NCBI RefSeq assembly: GCF_900573885.1
Contig: NZ_UPSE01000533.1
Location: 248,001-312,000 of the forward strand
DNA from: Pseudomonas viridiflava
GTDB lineage: Bacteria; Pseudomonadota; Gammaproteobacteria; Pseudomonadales; Pseudomonadaceae
DNA: 64,000 nt
Direction of reading: 5' to 3'
Part shown: piece by piece, positions 44,203-53,314 of the stretch
Layout: every line of letters starts with the position of its first letter
Numbering within the stretch: position 1 is the stretch's first letter
Program-made: the position numbers and the translations under genes
Notes under the pieces: generated by a model
What the model was told of the DNA's origin: nothing
Databases searched by the model: none
What the model saw: only the letters and a program-made list of their open reading frames with translations

Positions 44203-45264
44203 ATGAAAAAGTTTCTGGGCCTGGTGGCCCTGCTGCTGGTCATCGTGGTGGTGTACCTGCTGATCAAACCCAGCCCGATCGACCCGCTGGCCTGGACGCC
44301 GCCGCACGAGCCGGCCATGACCGGCGTGCTGGAACCCAACGATTCGTTGATGAAAGCCGAACTGCTCGCCAAAGGCCAGGTTCACGGCCCTGAAGACACC
44401 GCCGTCGACGCCGAAGGCCGCGTGTATGGCGGCACCCATGACGGCAAGATCATCCGCATCAAAACCGATGGCTCGGTCGAAACCTTCGTCGAAACCAAGG
44501 GCCGCCCGCTGGGCATGGACTTCGACGCCAACGGCAACCTGATCGTTGCCGACGCCTACAAAGGCTTGCTGAGCATCGACCCGCAAGGGCAGATCACCGT
44601 GCTGACGACCGAAGCCGGCGGTGTGCCGTTCCGCTTCACTGATGATGTGGACATCGCCAGCGACGGGCGTATTTATTTCTCCGATGCCTCGAGCAAATTC
44701 GAACAGCCCGACTACCTGCTCGACCTGCTTGAAGGCCGCCCGTATGGGCGTCTGCTGCGCTACGACCCGGCGAGCAAAACCACCGAGGTGCTGCTCAAAG
44801 ACCTGTACTTCGCCAATGGCGTGGCGCTGTCGGCGAAAGAAGAGTTCGTGCTGGTTAACGAAACCTACCGCTACCGCATCAGCCGGCTCTGGCTCAAGGG
44901 TCCGAAAGCCGGCACCCACGACATCTTTATCGACAACCTGCCGGGCATGCCGGACAACCTGCAAGGCGACCGCGCCGGCACCTTCTGGGTCGCCCTGCCA
45001 ACGCCACGCAAAGCGGACGCCGATTTCCTCCAGGGCCAGCCATTCCTGAAAGCACAAATGGCCAAACTGCCCCGCGCCCTGTGGCCGAAACCGGCGAAAT
45101 ACGGCCTGGCCATTGCCGTGGACGAGCAAGGCAAAATCACCCGCAGCCTGCACGACACCAGCGGCAGCAACCTGCGCATGGTGACGTCGGTGAAACCAGT
45201 GGGCGGCTTCCTGTACTTCGGCAGCCTGGATAACGACCGCATCGGCAAACTGAAAATCGACTGA
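44203..45264 (+). CDS. SMP-30/strictosidine synthase-like beta-propeller, membrane-anchored
   Basis: 353 residues with one N-terminal hydrophobic helix (FLGLVALLLVIVVVYLLI) that anchors or exports it. A six-bladed propeller follows: HGPEDTAVDAEGRVYGGTHDG, RPLGMDFDANGNLIVADA, FTDDVDIASDGRIYFSDAS and PKAGTHDIFIDNLPGMPDN. Similar proteins are lactonases or esterases of unknown substrate. AAGGA 7 bases before the ATG. It faces away from rnd, 146 bases apart. A REP doublet follows. Confidence 0.87.
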   Translation: MKKFLGLVALLLVIVVVYLLIKPSPIDPLAWTPPHEPAMTGVLEPNDSLMKAELLAKGQVHGPEDTAVDAEGRVYGGTHDGKIIRIKTDGSVETFVETKGRPLGMDFDANGNLIVADAYKGLLSIDPQGQITVLTTEAGGVPFRFTDDVDIASDGRIYFSDASSKFEQPDYLLDLLEGRPYGRLLRYDPASKTTEVLLKDLYFANGVALSAKEEFVLVNETYRYRISRLWLKGPKAGTHDIFIDNLPGMPDNLQGDRAGTFWVALPTPRKADADFLQGQPFLKAQMAKLPRALWPKPAKYGLAIAVDEQGKITRSLHDTSGSNLRMVTSVKPVGGFLYFGSLDNDRIGKLKID

Positions 45265-45275
45265 AACAAGCTGTT

Positions 45276-45357
45276 GTAGGAGCCACCTTGGTGGCGAACC
45301 CTGCAAACGGAATTCTCGATCTGCGTATGCAGGGTTCGCTAGCAAGCTAGCTCCTAC
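45276..45357. repeat. REP doublet (REPIN-like), diverged arms
   Basis: GTAGGAGCCACC...GAACCCTGCA and its inverse, TGCAGGGTTCGC...GGAG-type arm ending CTCCTAC, flank a 22-base spacer. The outer and inner thirds pair; the middles (CCACCTTGGTGG versus TAGCAAGCTA) are each self-palindromic. Confidence 0.85.
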
Positions 45358-45453
45358 GGGGCGGCGCGCTGGTTTTGGAGGCGGGCCTGGAAAAGGGCCG
45401 CTGTGGCCAAACGCGTTTATGATGAGCCCCCGATTTGTTCTCAGGTGCCCATC

Positions 45454-46308
45454 ATGTCCCTCGCGCAACTGATCTCTCCTTCCGAGCTCGCCGGCCGCCC
45501 TGCCGGCCCCGAGCGCTTGTTGCTTGATTGCCGCTTCGCCCTCGATGACCTTGCGTATGGCCAACGCAGTTACGCCGAAGGGCACATTCCCGGCGCGGTG
45601 TTTGCGGATTTGGAGCGCGACCTGTCAGGCGCCATCGTCAAAGGCCTCACCGGCCGCCATCCCCTGCCCGACCCACAGCAGCTCATCGACCGCCTGCGCG
45701 CCTGGGGGCTGAACAATGACAGCGAAGTCATCCTCTACGATGACGGCCCCGGAGCCTTTGCCGCCCACGCCTGGTGGCTGCTGGTCTGGCTGGGTAAACG
45801 CGACAAGGTGTTTTTGCTCGACGGCGGTTTGAAGGCGTGGCGCGAGGCGGGTTTGCCGCTGGACAAAGCCGTGCCCGAGCCCAACGCCGGCAGCTTTACT
45901 GGCCACGCCGATGGCAAATTGGTGCTCAACGCCGAGCAGGTGCAGCAGCGTCTGAACGATCCCCAATTGACCTTGTTGGACGCCCGCGCTCTGCCACGCT
46001 TTCGTGGCGAAGTGGAGCCGATTGATCCCGTGGCTGGGCATATTCCCGGCGCGCAGTGCGCGGTGTTCACCGACAACCTGGGCAGCGACGGGCGTTTCCT
46101 GCCGACCGAACAATTGCGTGCGCGGTTCGCCGCGCAACTGGGCAACCGTCCCGCCGACGGCGTGGTGGCGTATTGCGGCTCCGGCGTAACGGCCTGCCAT
46201 AACCTCTTCGCCCTGAGCCTCGCCGGCTACCCGCTGGCGCCGCTGTATGCCGGTTCATGGAGCGAGTGGATTACCGACCCGAGCCGTCCTGTGGCGACCA
46301 GCGATTAA
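45454..46308 (+). CDS. sseA: 3-mercaptopyruvate/thiosulfate sulfurtransferase
   Basis: 284 residues with two rhodanese domains. The N-terminal one is inactive (LLLDCRFALDD); the C-terminal one has the active-site cysteine loop VAYCGSGVTACHN. CGSGVT is typical of 3-mercaptopyruvate sulfurtransferases (thiosulfate types usually have CRKGVT), so SseA is preferred. The start at 45454 has CAGGTG 6 bases upstream; the frame is open 17 codons earlier. Confidence 0.92.
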   Translation: MSLAQLISPSELAGRPAGPERLLLDCRFALDDLAYGQRSYAEGHIPGAVFADLERDLSGAIVKGLTGRHPLPDPQQLIDRLRAWGLNNDSEVILYDDGPGAFAAHAWWLLVWLGKRDKVFLLDGGLKAWREAGLPLDKAVPEPNAGSFTGHADGKLVLNAEQVQQRLNDPQLTLLDARALPRFRGEVEPIDPVAGHIPGAQCAVFTDNLGSDGRFLPTEQLRARFAAQLGNRPADGVVAYCGSGVTACHNLFALSLAGYPLAPLYAGSWSEWITDPSRPVATSD

Positions 46309-46318
46309 AGCGCGACAC

Positions 46319-47668
46319 CTATAACGTGGCGACACCGTGCACGCGGTTGCGCCACTGGCGCCACGTATACAGCGGAATGCCGGCCATCAGCACCAAAAAG
46401 CCCCAGAAAATTGCTTGCTGGCCGGTGCCGTACAGCGCCCACATGGAATAGATAAAACCAAGGCTGCCGATCGCCACCATCCACTTGCGCTCCCGGGGTC
46501 TGAAGGCCTCGGGCTTCACTGCCAGAAATTGCAGCAGTGCGGCGGTGCAGAAGGCGTAAGGCACCACGCCGGTCATGGTGCCGAGCAAGATGATGACGTT
46601 GAACACGTCCACCAGATCGCCCTGCCCGTCTACCAACACCAGCAACGTCACCAACACCCCTGAAACCAGCAAGCCATTGGCCGGCACGCCGCGCTTGTTG
46701 GTTTTTGCCAGCGACTCCGGCAGCAAGCCATCGCGCGCAGTGGCCATGGGAATTTGCCCTTGCAGCAGCACCCAGCCGTTCAACGCCCCCAGGCAGGCGA
46801 TCACCGCACCGCCGGCAACGAAGTAGTACCCCCACGGGCCCAACAACACCTGCGCGGCATCGGCGAACGGCGCGGTCGAACGTACCAGCACGTCGGGCGG
46901 CAATACGCCCTGCACAGCGGTGATGGAAAGGATGTACACCGCCGCTGCCACCACCGTGCCGAAAATGGTCGCGCGAGGAATGGTGCGCTTCGGGTCTTTG
47001 ACGTGCTCGGCCGGCACCGTTGCCGACTCCAAGCCGATAAACGACCACAGCGTCAGCGCGGCCGTGGTAGCGATGGCCGTTGCATAGCCTCCGCCGCCGG
47101 GCAGGTCTTCCACGGGCGGAATGCGCAGGTATTCGGGATGAAAGGAAAACCAGCCGAGCACGCCGATCAGCAGCAGCGGAATCAACTTCAGGGCGGTGAG
47201 CACGTTCTGCACCACGCCAAAGGCGCCGATGCCGCGCAGATTGATCAGGGTGCATAACCAGATGGCGGCGATGGCGGTGCCAATTGCCAACGTCGGATCG
47301 CGCAACGCAGGAATGAACACTTGCAGGTAACCCACCAGCGTCACCGAAATGGCCGCGTTGCCAATCCAGGCGGCCTTCCAGTAAGTCCAGGCGCAGAGGT
47401 AGCCGGCAAAGGAGCCGAAACCATCACGGGTGTAAGCGTAAGGCCCGCCGGCTGCGGGGCTGAGCCGTGATAAACGGGCGAAGGTAAGCGCCAGAATCAC
47501 CGCGCCAACGCTGGAAATCAGCCAGCCGAAAAGACTCAAGCCACCAAAAGCAGCGAGACTCGACGGCAGTAGAAACACCCCCGAGCCGATCATGTTGCCC
47601 ACTACCAGCGCCGAGCAGGTCCAGAACCCCATACTCCCTGTCGCGTTCTGTTGCGCTTGATCCTGCAT
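46319..47668 (-). CDS. ldcB: APC-family lysine/cadaverine (AdiC-like) antiporter
   Basis: 449 residues, about 12 membrane helices, with the APC substrate-binding motif GNMIGSGVFLLPSSLA in helix 1, SPAAGGPYAYTRDGFG and a conserved FIGLESATVPAEHVKDP in helix 6. It follows the lysine-type decarboxylase after 18 bases, so it probably exchanges cadaverine for lysine. Shine-Dalgarno GGGGGA directly before the ATG. In P. aeruginosa the pair is named ldcAB. It may transport agmatine or putrescine instead. Confidence 0.88.
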   Translation of the reverse strand: MQDQAQQNATGSMGFWTCSALVVGNMIGSGVFLLPSSLAAFGGLSLFGWLISSVGAVILALTFARLSRLSPAAGGPYAYTRDGFGSFAGYLCAWTYWKAAWIGNAAISVTLVGYLQVFIPALRDPTLAIGTAIAAIWLCTLINLRGIGAFGVVQNVLTALKLIPLLLIGVLGWFSFHPEYLRIPPVEDLPGGGGYATAIATTAALTLWSFIGLESATVPAEHVKDPKRTIPRATIFGTVVAAAVYILSITAVQGVLPPDVLVRSTAPFADAAQVLLGPWGYYFVAGGAVIACLGALNGWVLLQGQIPMATARDGLLPESLAKTNKRGVPANGLLVSGVLVTLLVLVDGQGDLVDVFNVIILLGTMTGVVPYAFCTAALLQFLAVKPEAFRPRERKWMVAIGSLGFIYSMWALYGTGQQAIFWGFLVLMAGIPLYTWRQWRNRVHGVATL

Positions 47669-47686
47669 GAATCCCCCGAAACCGAA

Positions 47687-49939
47687 TTACTCCTTGATGC
47701 AGTCAACGGTATAGCAGCGGCCTTCTGGGCTGTCTTGGTGCTGCAAGCCGTGCACGTCGGTATCGAAGCCGGGGAAGCTGCGGTCGAAGGTGCGGGCGAA
47801 CGCCAGGTAATCGATGATCGAGCGGGTCGCTTCGGTGAAGCGCTCGCCCGGCATGATCAACGGAATGCCAGGCGGATACGGCACCAACATCACCGCCGCA
47901 ATACGCCCCTGAAGTTGATCAATCGGCACCGCTTCCACTTCGCCGCGCACCAAGTGGTTGTACGCATCGGCGGGTTTGATCGCTAGCTCCGGAAGCACGG
48001 TGTACATACGCTTCAGCGCTTTCGGAGTGGCGTTGTCGCGGTAGCAGGTGTGCAAGGCATCGCACAAATCACGCAGGCCCATGTGCTGGTAGCGGGCGTC
48101 TTCGCGCACGATGGAAGGCAGGCAATTGCTCAGGCGCACGTTGGCGTCGTAGCTGCGTTTGAACTCCAGCAACTCGGTGAGCAAGGTGCTCCATTTGCCC
48201 TTGGTGATGCCCATGGAGAACAGCACCAGGAACGAATACAGACCGGTCTTCTCTACCACCAGCCCGCGTTCCCACAGGAACTTGCTCACCACCGCCGCCG
48301 GAATGCCGCGCTCGCTCAGCGCGCCGCCTGCGGTGAGGCCCGGCGTTACCAGCGTGACCTTGATCGGGTCGAGCAACACGTAATCGTCGGCCACATCGCC
48401 GAAGCCATGCCAGTCGGCCTGCGGCTGCAGCACCCAATCGGCTGTAGTCAGCTGCTCGGCGCCGTCGGCCATGGTGGGCTGCCAGATGCTGAACCACCAA
48501 TCATCCGCGCTCAGGTTCTGCCGCAGGTTGGCCAGGGCGCGGCGGAAGCTCAGGGCTTCGTCGAAGGTTTCCTGAATCAGCGAACGGCCCGCCGGGCCTT
48601 CCATCATGGCCGAGGCCACGTCGAGCGAAGCGATGATGCCGTACTGCGGCGAGGTGGAGATGTGCATCATGAACGCTTCGTTGAAGCGGTCGCGGTCGAG
48701 CTTGCGAGCGCCGCCATCCTGCACGTGAATCATCGAAGCCTGGCTGAACGCGGCGAGCAGTTTGTGGGTGGAATGGGTGGTAAACACCAAAGGGCCGTCA
48801 TCGGTGCGCGAGGTGCCCATGCCGTAGCGGCCGGCGTAGAACTCGTGAAAGGCGGCGTAGGCGTACCAGGCTTCGTCGAAGTGCAGCACTTCCACGGTAT
48901 CGCCCACGGTCTGCTTGATCAGCTCGGCGTTGTAGCAGAGGCCGTCGTAGGTGGAGTTGGTCACCACCATCAGCTTCACCTTGGGCTCGCGGCCACGGGC
49001 AAGCGGGCTGGCGTCGATCTTGGCCTGGATCGATTCGCGGCTGAATTCGCTCAGCGGAATCGGCCCGATAATGCCCAGCTCGTTGCGCTCCGGGCTCAGG
49101 TACAGCGGGATGGCCCCAGTCATGATGATCGAATGCAGAATCGACTTGTGGCAGTTGCGGTCCACCAGCACCAGATCGTCACGGCCGACCATGGAGTGCC
49201 ACACGATTTTGTTCGCGGTCGAGGTGCCGTTGATCACGAAGTAGGTATGGTCCGCGCCGAAATTGCGCGCCGCGCGGGCTTCCGCTTCGGCCAGTGGCCC
49301 GGTGTGGTCGAGCAGCGAGCCCAGCTCGGGCACCGACACCGAGAGGTCCGAGCGCAAGGTGTTCTCGCCGAAAAACTGGTGAAACGCCTGCCCCACCGGG
49401 CTTTTGCGATACGCCACGCCGCCGCCATGGCCCGGCGTGTGCCAGGAATAGTTGGACTCGGCCGTGTGCTGCACCAGCGCCTTGAAAAACGGCGGCAGCA
49501 GACCATCCAGATAAATACGCGCAGCGCGTGCCACCTGCCGTGCCAGGAACGGCACGGTGTCTTCGAACAGATAAAGCAGACCGCGCAGATGATTGAGATC
49601 GGCCATGGCCTCGGCCGGCGCATTCTCGATGGTCACTTGTTCACCCAAGGCGAAGATCGGCAACTGCGGCGCACGCACGCGGGCAGCGCGGATGAGTTCG
49701 ATCACATCGTGCAGCAGACGCTGGTTTTCCCCTGCTCCTTCGGCGGCCACCAGAATGCAGGCCAGGCCATGGTGAGTCGAGGCCACGATGCGCCCCTCGG
49801 TGGAGCTGGCGGTGGAAATAATGGTGAAGCCTTCCAACTCCAGCTCGCGGGCAATTTCCCGCACCCGGTCGCCAGCCACGGTATCGGCCTTGATATCGCG
49901 GTGCACGATGAGAACGGGAAACTTGAGGTCTTTATACAT
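47687..49939 (-). CDS. ldcA: Orn/Lys/Arg decarboxylase, probable lysine decarboxylase LdcA
   Basis: A 750-residue PLP enzyme with the N-terminal response-regulator-like wing domain (LIVHRDIKADTVAGD), the PLP lysine in FTTHSTHKLLAAFSQAS and DEAWYAYAAFHEFY for PLP ring stacking. It is full length. The family cannot separate lysine from arginine or ornithine use by motif, but the antiporter gene directly downstream and the pseudomonad arrangement favour lysine. The leader (49940-50050) has a weak ArgR-like half-site. Confidence 0.9.
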   Translation of the reverse strand: MYKDLKFPVLIVHRDIKADTVAGDRVREIARELELEGFTIISTASSTEGRIVASTHHGLACILVAAEGAGENQRLLHDVIELIRAARVRAPQLPIFALGEQVTIENAPAEAMADLNHLRGLLYLFEDTVPFLARQVARAARIYLDGLLPPFFKALVQHTAESNYSWHTPGHGGGVAYRKSPVGQAFHQFFGENTLRSDLSVSVPELGSLLDHTGPLAEAEARAARNFGADHTYFVINGTSTANKIVWHSMVGRDDLVLVDRNCHKSILHSIIMTGAIPLYLSPERNELGIIGPIPLSEFSRESIQAKIDASPLARGREPKVKLMVVTNSTYDGLCYNAELIKQTVGDTVEVLHFDEAWYAYAAFHEFYAGRYGMGTSRTDDGPLVFTTHSTHKLLAAFSQASMIHVQDGGARKLDRDRFNEAFMMHISTSPQYGIIASLDVASAMMEGPAGRSLIQETFDEALSFRRALANLRQNLSADDWWFSIWQPTMADGAEQLTTADWVLQPQADWHGFGDVADDYVLLDPIKVTLVTPGLTAGGALSERGIPAAVVSKFLWERGLVVEKTGLYSFLVLFSMGITKGKWSTLLTELLEFKRSYDANVRLSNCLPSIVREDARYQHMGLRDLCDALHTCYRDNATPKALKRMYTVLPELAIKPADAYNHLVRGEVEAVPIDQLQGRIAAVMLVPYPPGIPLIMPGERFTEATRSIIDYLAFARTFDRSFPGFDTDVHGLQHQDSPEGRCYTVDCIKE

Positions 49940-50041
49940 GCTGTTATCGCCTGAAGATTAACCGGGCCGTGCCCGCGCAGCCCTCAGGGTAGAGACTCGC
50001 CCCAACGCGCGTAACCCCCTGCGTCGGGGGCTGTACGAAAA

Positions 50042-50057
50042 CGTCGCACGCGGATAA
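50042..50057 (+). promoter_or_regulatory. possible ArgR half-site upstream of ldcA
   Basis: CGTCGC-N8-AA matches the P. aeruginosa ArgR half-site TGTCGC-N8-AA in all but the first base. No second half-site at the proper spacing is present, so it is weak. Confidence 0.2.
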
Positions 50058-50160
50058 ATCGGCGGGAAGTGGCGGGATGGAGGTGGACGAAAGCACCGCA
50101 GCCCGAGCCGCTGCCACAAGTCTGCTTATGGCCGACAAAGAACCGGAATAAAACGCCGTC

Positions 50161-50180
50161 ATCCCCGCGCAGGCGGGGAT
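50161..50180. repeat. short REP-like palindrome
   Basis: ATCCCCGC-GCAG-GCGGGGAT is a perfect 8-bp hairpin of the common GTCATCCCCGC type found in many proteobacterial intergenic regions. Confidence 0.75.
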
Positions 50181-50245
50181 CCAGAATCTTGAAGGGAAAC
50201 ACGACCTGTAGGAGCGGCGGATGGCATCGAAGGGAAATACCAACC

Positions 50246-50323
50246 GTAGGAGCTTGCTAGCGAACCCTGCAAACTTCCTTTTAGAAAGTCGTTTCCAGGG
50301 TTCGCGACCAAGGTCGCTCCTAC
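50246..50323. repeat. REP doublet (REPIN-like)
   Basis: GTAGGAGCTTGCTAGCGAACCCTGC faces the inverse arm, CCAGGGTTCGCGACCAAGG then TCGCTCCTAC, across a spacer of about 24 bases. A partial REP start (GTAGGAGCGGCGG) is at about 50208. It lies just past the dnaQ stop. Confidence 0.85.
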
Positions 50324-50331
50324 AAAAGTGC

Positions 50332-51099
50332 TTATGCGGTTTCGGCAGGCTCGGCTTCCACTGCCGGCGCATCCATTTGCACCCACAGCGGCAGCGCGCC
50401 GGAGGCTTTTTCCAGCAGGCCCATGCGCACGGCGTGGGCGGCGAGTTCTTCTTCGTTGGCGCGTACTACTCGGGTACGCGGGCGGTCGGCGGGCAAGCGG
50501 CGGATTTCGCTGGCCTGGTTGGCGCCACCATTGCCGCCGTTGCCGTCGGAGGCGTTGCCGGCCAGGGACAGACTGGTCTGGCCGCCGGTCATGCTCAGGT
50601 AAACGTCGGCGAGAATCTCGGCGTCGAGCAAGGCGCCGTGCAGTTCGCGGCCGGAGTTATCGACGCCGTAGCGTTTGCACAGGGCGTCGAGGTTGTTGCG
50701 CTGCCCCGGGTGACGTTCACGGGCCATCATCAGGGTGTCGAGCACGCTGCAGTGCTCGGTGATGTCGGCGCGATCGTCCTGGCCCAGCAGGGCGAATTCG
50801 TTGTTGATAAACCCGATGTCGAACGCGGCGTTGTGGATGATCAGCTGCGCGTCTTTGATGAATTCGAAGAATTCGTCGGCCACTTCTTTGAAGCGCGGTT
50901 TGTCGGCAAGGAATTCGTCGGTAATACCGTGAACCGCGATGGCGCCTTCGTCGCTCTGGCGATCGGGCTGCAGGTACACGTGGAAATGGCGGCCGGTGAG
51001 GCGGCGGCCGATCAGTTCAACACAACCGATTTCGATAACCCGGTGGCCATCGGTAACCGGCATACCGGTGGTTTCGGTATCCAGTACAACACTACGCAT
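50332..51099 (-). CDS. dnaQ: DNA polymerase III epsilon subunit
   Basis: The proofreading 3'-5' exonuclease of the replicative polymerase. 255 residues; Asp7 and Glu9 (VLDTETTG), then HNAAFDIGFINNEF and the HxxxxD region near HGALLDAEILADVYL. ATG at 51099 with GAGGAA upstream; the frame is open 7 codons further. It overlaps the rnhA stop by 8 bases, a typical rnhA-dnaQ pair. The C-terminal tail is Gly/Asn-rich and proline-poor. Confidence 0.97.
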   Translation of the reverse strand: MRSVVLDTETTGMPVTDGHRVIEIGCVELIGRRLTGRHFHVYLQPDRQSDEGAIAVHGITDEFLADKPRFKEVADEFFEFIKDAQLIIHNAAFDIGFINNEFALLGQDDRADITEHCSVLDTLMMARERHPGQRNNLDALCKRYGVDNSGRELHGALLDAEILADVYLSMTGGQTSLSLAGNASDGNGGNGGANQASEIRRLPADRPRTRVVRANEEELAAHAVRMGLLEKASGALPLWVQMDAPAVEAEPAETA

Positions 51100-51544
51100 G
51101 CTTGATTCCTCGTACTTCATCGACGCCGCGGTTGGCCAGCTGGTCGGCCCGCTCGTTGCCGGGGTGGCCGGTGTGGCCGCGCACCCACTTCCAGGTCACG
51201 GTGTGGCGGTTGACCTGTTCGTCCAGCGCCTGCCAGAGGTCAGCATTTTTGACCGGCTGCTTGGCCGCGGTTTTCCAGCCGCGCTTCTTCCAGTTCACCA
51301 ACCACTCTTTCATGCCTTTCATTACATATTCGGAGTCGGTCACCAGCAGCACTTCGCACGGGCGCTTGAGCTCTTCCAGCCCGCGAATGGCGGCGGTGAG
51401 TTCCATGCGGTTGTTGGTGGTGTTGGCTTCGCCACCCCAGAGTTCCTTTTCCACGCCTTTGAACACCAGCAAGGCGCCCCAGCCGCCAGGGCCGGGATTA
51501 CCTTTGCAGGCGCCGTCGGTGAAGATTTCAATCTGTTCGCTCAT
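51092..51544 (-). CDS. rnhA: ribonuclease HI
   Basis: It removes RNA from RNA-DNA hybrids. 150 residues; catalytic residues at the E. coli positions Asp10 (FTDGACKGN), Glu48 (NNRMELTAA), Asp70 (LLVTDSEYV), and the C-terminal HTGHPGNERAD with His and Asp. ATG at 51544, with AGGA close before it; the frame starts 12 codons earlier. It follows the methyltransferase gene by 19 bases and is coupled to dnaQ by overlap. Confidence 0.97.
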   Translation of the reverse strand: MSEQIEIFTDGACKGNPGPGGWGALLVFKGVEKELWGGEANTTNNRMELTAAIRGLEELKRPCEVLLVTDSEYVMKGMKEWLVNWKKRGWKTAAKQPVKNADLWQALDEQVNRHTVTWKWVRGHTGHPGNERADQLANRGVDEVRGIKHA

Positions 51545-51563
51545 GAATCCTGCTGCTTGTGTG

Positions 51564-52322
51564 TCACGGTTTTGAATCACGCCGGCTGACTTTGGCCACC
51601 GGCATGGGCATCAGCTTGCCCATGGGCGCTCGCTGTGCCTGACGCAAGGGGCGCAAGCCGATGACCAGCTTGCGCGCCACTAATAGATAGAAGCCTGCCC
51701 CGGGCATTTGCCAGGCGCCGCCCCACTGTTCGAGACGGCTGAGGCGCGATTGCCAGGCTGGCGAGGCAAGCGGCGGACGATAGCACCCGAAGCGGCGTTT
51801 CTCCAGCGCGAAACCCAGCAGGCGCAGCCAGTCGGTCACCCGGTTCGGGGCGATGCAACGGGCATCGCCAAGGGCATCGCGGGCGAAGATGTGGCGCAAC
51901 CCCCAGGTGCTTCGAGGGTTGATGCCGATGATGATCAGATGCCCGCCCGGCCGCACGCTGCGGGCAGCTTCGCGCAGCAGGCCATGGGGCGACAGGCAGA
52001 AGTCCAGACCGTGTTGCAGCACCAGCACGTCGGCGGCGGATTCGGTCAGCGGCCAGGCTTGCTCTTCGCAGACAATCTCGGCGCCTGGCAGCGGCGCGCC
52101 GACGTGAACGCAGCGCTGAATCTGTTTGGCGCCGGACGGTTTGTCGGCGTGGGGGCCGTAGTGCACCAGGTAGCCGCCAAAGAACCGCGCCAGTTCGTCT
52201 TCCAGCAAGCGCCGTTCTTCGCCGAGCATCATTTGCCCCAGCGGGCCGTCGAGCCAGCCGCGCGCGGCGCTGATCAGCTCGAGCCATTCGGGGTCAGCTT
52301 GGGCGAAGGCCTTGTCAGTCAT
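51564..52322 (-). CDS. putative class I SAM-dependent methyltransferase
   Basis: 252 residues, with GAGGAA before the ATG. The fold is suggested by AADVLVLQHGLDFC, LREAARSVRPGGHLIIIGINP and the C-terminal beta hairpin (MPGAGFYLLVARK). The classic motif I glycine loop (D/ExGxGxG) is absent; the corresponding part reads HVGAPLPGAEIVCEE, which may mean loss of SAM binding or a changed cofactor. This gene lies between gloB and rnhA in pseudomonads; no substrate is known. Confidence 0.75.
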   Translation of the reverse strand: MTDKAFAQADPEWLELISAARGWLDGPLGQMMLGEERRLLEDELARFFGGYLVHYGPHADKPSGAKQIQRCVHVGAPLPGAEIVCEEQAWPLTESAADVLVLQHGLDFCLSPHGLLREAARSVRPGGHLIIIGINPRSTWGLRHIFARDALGDARCIAPNRVTDWLRLLGFALEKRRFGCYRPPLASPAWQSRLSRLEQWGGAWQMPGAGFYLLVARKLVIGLRPLRQAQRAPMGKLMPMPVAKVSRRDSKP

Positions 52323-52422
52323 AACCGTTCCTCACTTCATGGGCACCGCATTGCGGGCACAGCACCAGACCACGCGAAAAACCAATAAGATGCGTCGTCA
52401 CCGTCAGCTTAGCGACCGCGCC

Positions 52423-53214
52423 ATGATACAGATCGATGCCCTACCCGCTTTCAACGACAACTACCTCTGGTTGTTACAAGACACTGCCACGCAGCGCTGC
52501 GCGGTGGTCGATCCCGGCGATGCCGCGCCGGTGCTGGCCTGGTTGAAGGCCAACCCCGGCTGGCAGTTGAGCGACATTCTGGTCACTCATCATCACTTCG
52601 ACCACGTCGGCGGCGTGGAGCAATTGAAAACCGCTACCGGGGCCAAGGTCTATGGCCCGTCGCAGGAAAACATTCCGGCCCGCGACGTGGCCCTGGACGA
52701 CGGCGACCAGATCGAAGTGCTAGGCCTCACGCTGCGCATCTTCACGGTGCCGGGCCACACCCTTGGCCATATCGCCTATTACGCCGCCAGCGCCCCGACC
52801 GAAGCCGACGTGCCGCTGCTGTTCTGTGGCGACACCCTGTTCGCCGGCGGCTGTGGGCGTTTATTCGAGGGTACGCCGGAGCAAATGTTCAGCTCCCTGG
52901 GCCGCCTGGCGGCGCTGCCTGACGACACGGCGGTTTATTGCACCCACGAATACACCCTGAGCAACCTGCGCTTTGCCCAGGCGGTGGAACCGCAGAACCC
53001 CGAGGTGACGGCGCGCCTGGCGCAGGTGACGGCCTGGCGCGAAAACGGGCAGATCAGCTTGCCGTCGAATCTGGCGCTGGAGCGGGCGACCAATCCGTTT
53101 TTGCGCGCCGAGGTTGCGAACGTGGTCGCAAAAATCGACGAACGGGACGGCCCCACTCAGCGCAAGCCTAGCGAGGTATTTGCTCGCCTGCGGGCCTGGA
53201 AAGACCAGTTTTAA
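52423..53214 (+). CDS. gloB: hydroxyacylglutathione hydrolase (glyoxalase II)
   Basis: It releases lactate from S-lactoylglutathione. 263 residues; metallo-beta-lactamase motif VTHHHFDHVGG (His56, His58, Asp60, His61), GHTLGHIAYY, FCGDTLFAGGCGRLFEG and CTHEYTLSN. The C-terminal substrate helices end in KPSEVFARLRAWKDQF. Start at 52423, matching the family N-terminus; no good Shine-Dalgarno. It is divergent from the methyltransferase gene (100 bases). Confidence 0.95.
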   Translation: MIQIDALPAFNDNYLWLLQDTATQRCAVVDPGDAAPVLAWLKANPGWQLSDILVTHHHFDHVGGVEQLKTATGAKVYGPSQENIPARDVALDDGDQIEVLGLTLRIFTVPGHTLGHIAYYAASAPTEADVPLLFCGDTLFAGGCGRLFEGTPEQMFSSLGRLAALPDDTAVYCTHEYTLSNLRFAQAVEPQNPEVTARLAQVTAWRENGQISLPSNLALERATNPFLRAEVANVVAKIDERDGPTQRKPSEVFARLRAWKDQF

Positions 53215-53314
53215 GTCCATTGCCGCCTAACAGGGCGGCCGGTTAAAACTTGACCACATTAGGCGGCGTTCCTAGAATCGCCCGATCTTTTTGCCTGGAT
53301 CACACCCGCCGCCA

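Larger units (their letters stand above)
49940..50331. other. 392-base gap with ldcA promoter region and REP elements
   Basis: It holds, from left to right: a CCCCC/GGGGG hairpin (50015-50030), a possible ArgR half-site (50042-50057), an ATCCCCGC/GCGGGGAT palindrome (50161-50180), a partial REP (about 50207) and a REP doublet (50246-50323). No gene is supported. Confidence 0.7.

Noticed and set aside
48050..49954. 634-residue open frame antisense to ldcA
   Set aside because: Complete overlap with a certain gene, no start signals, no recognisable protein features.
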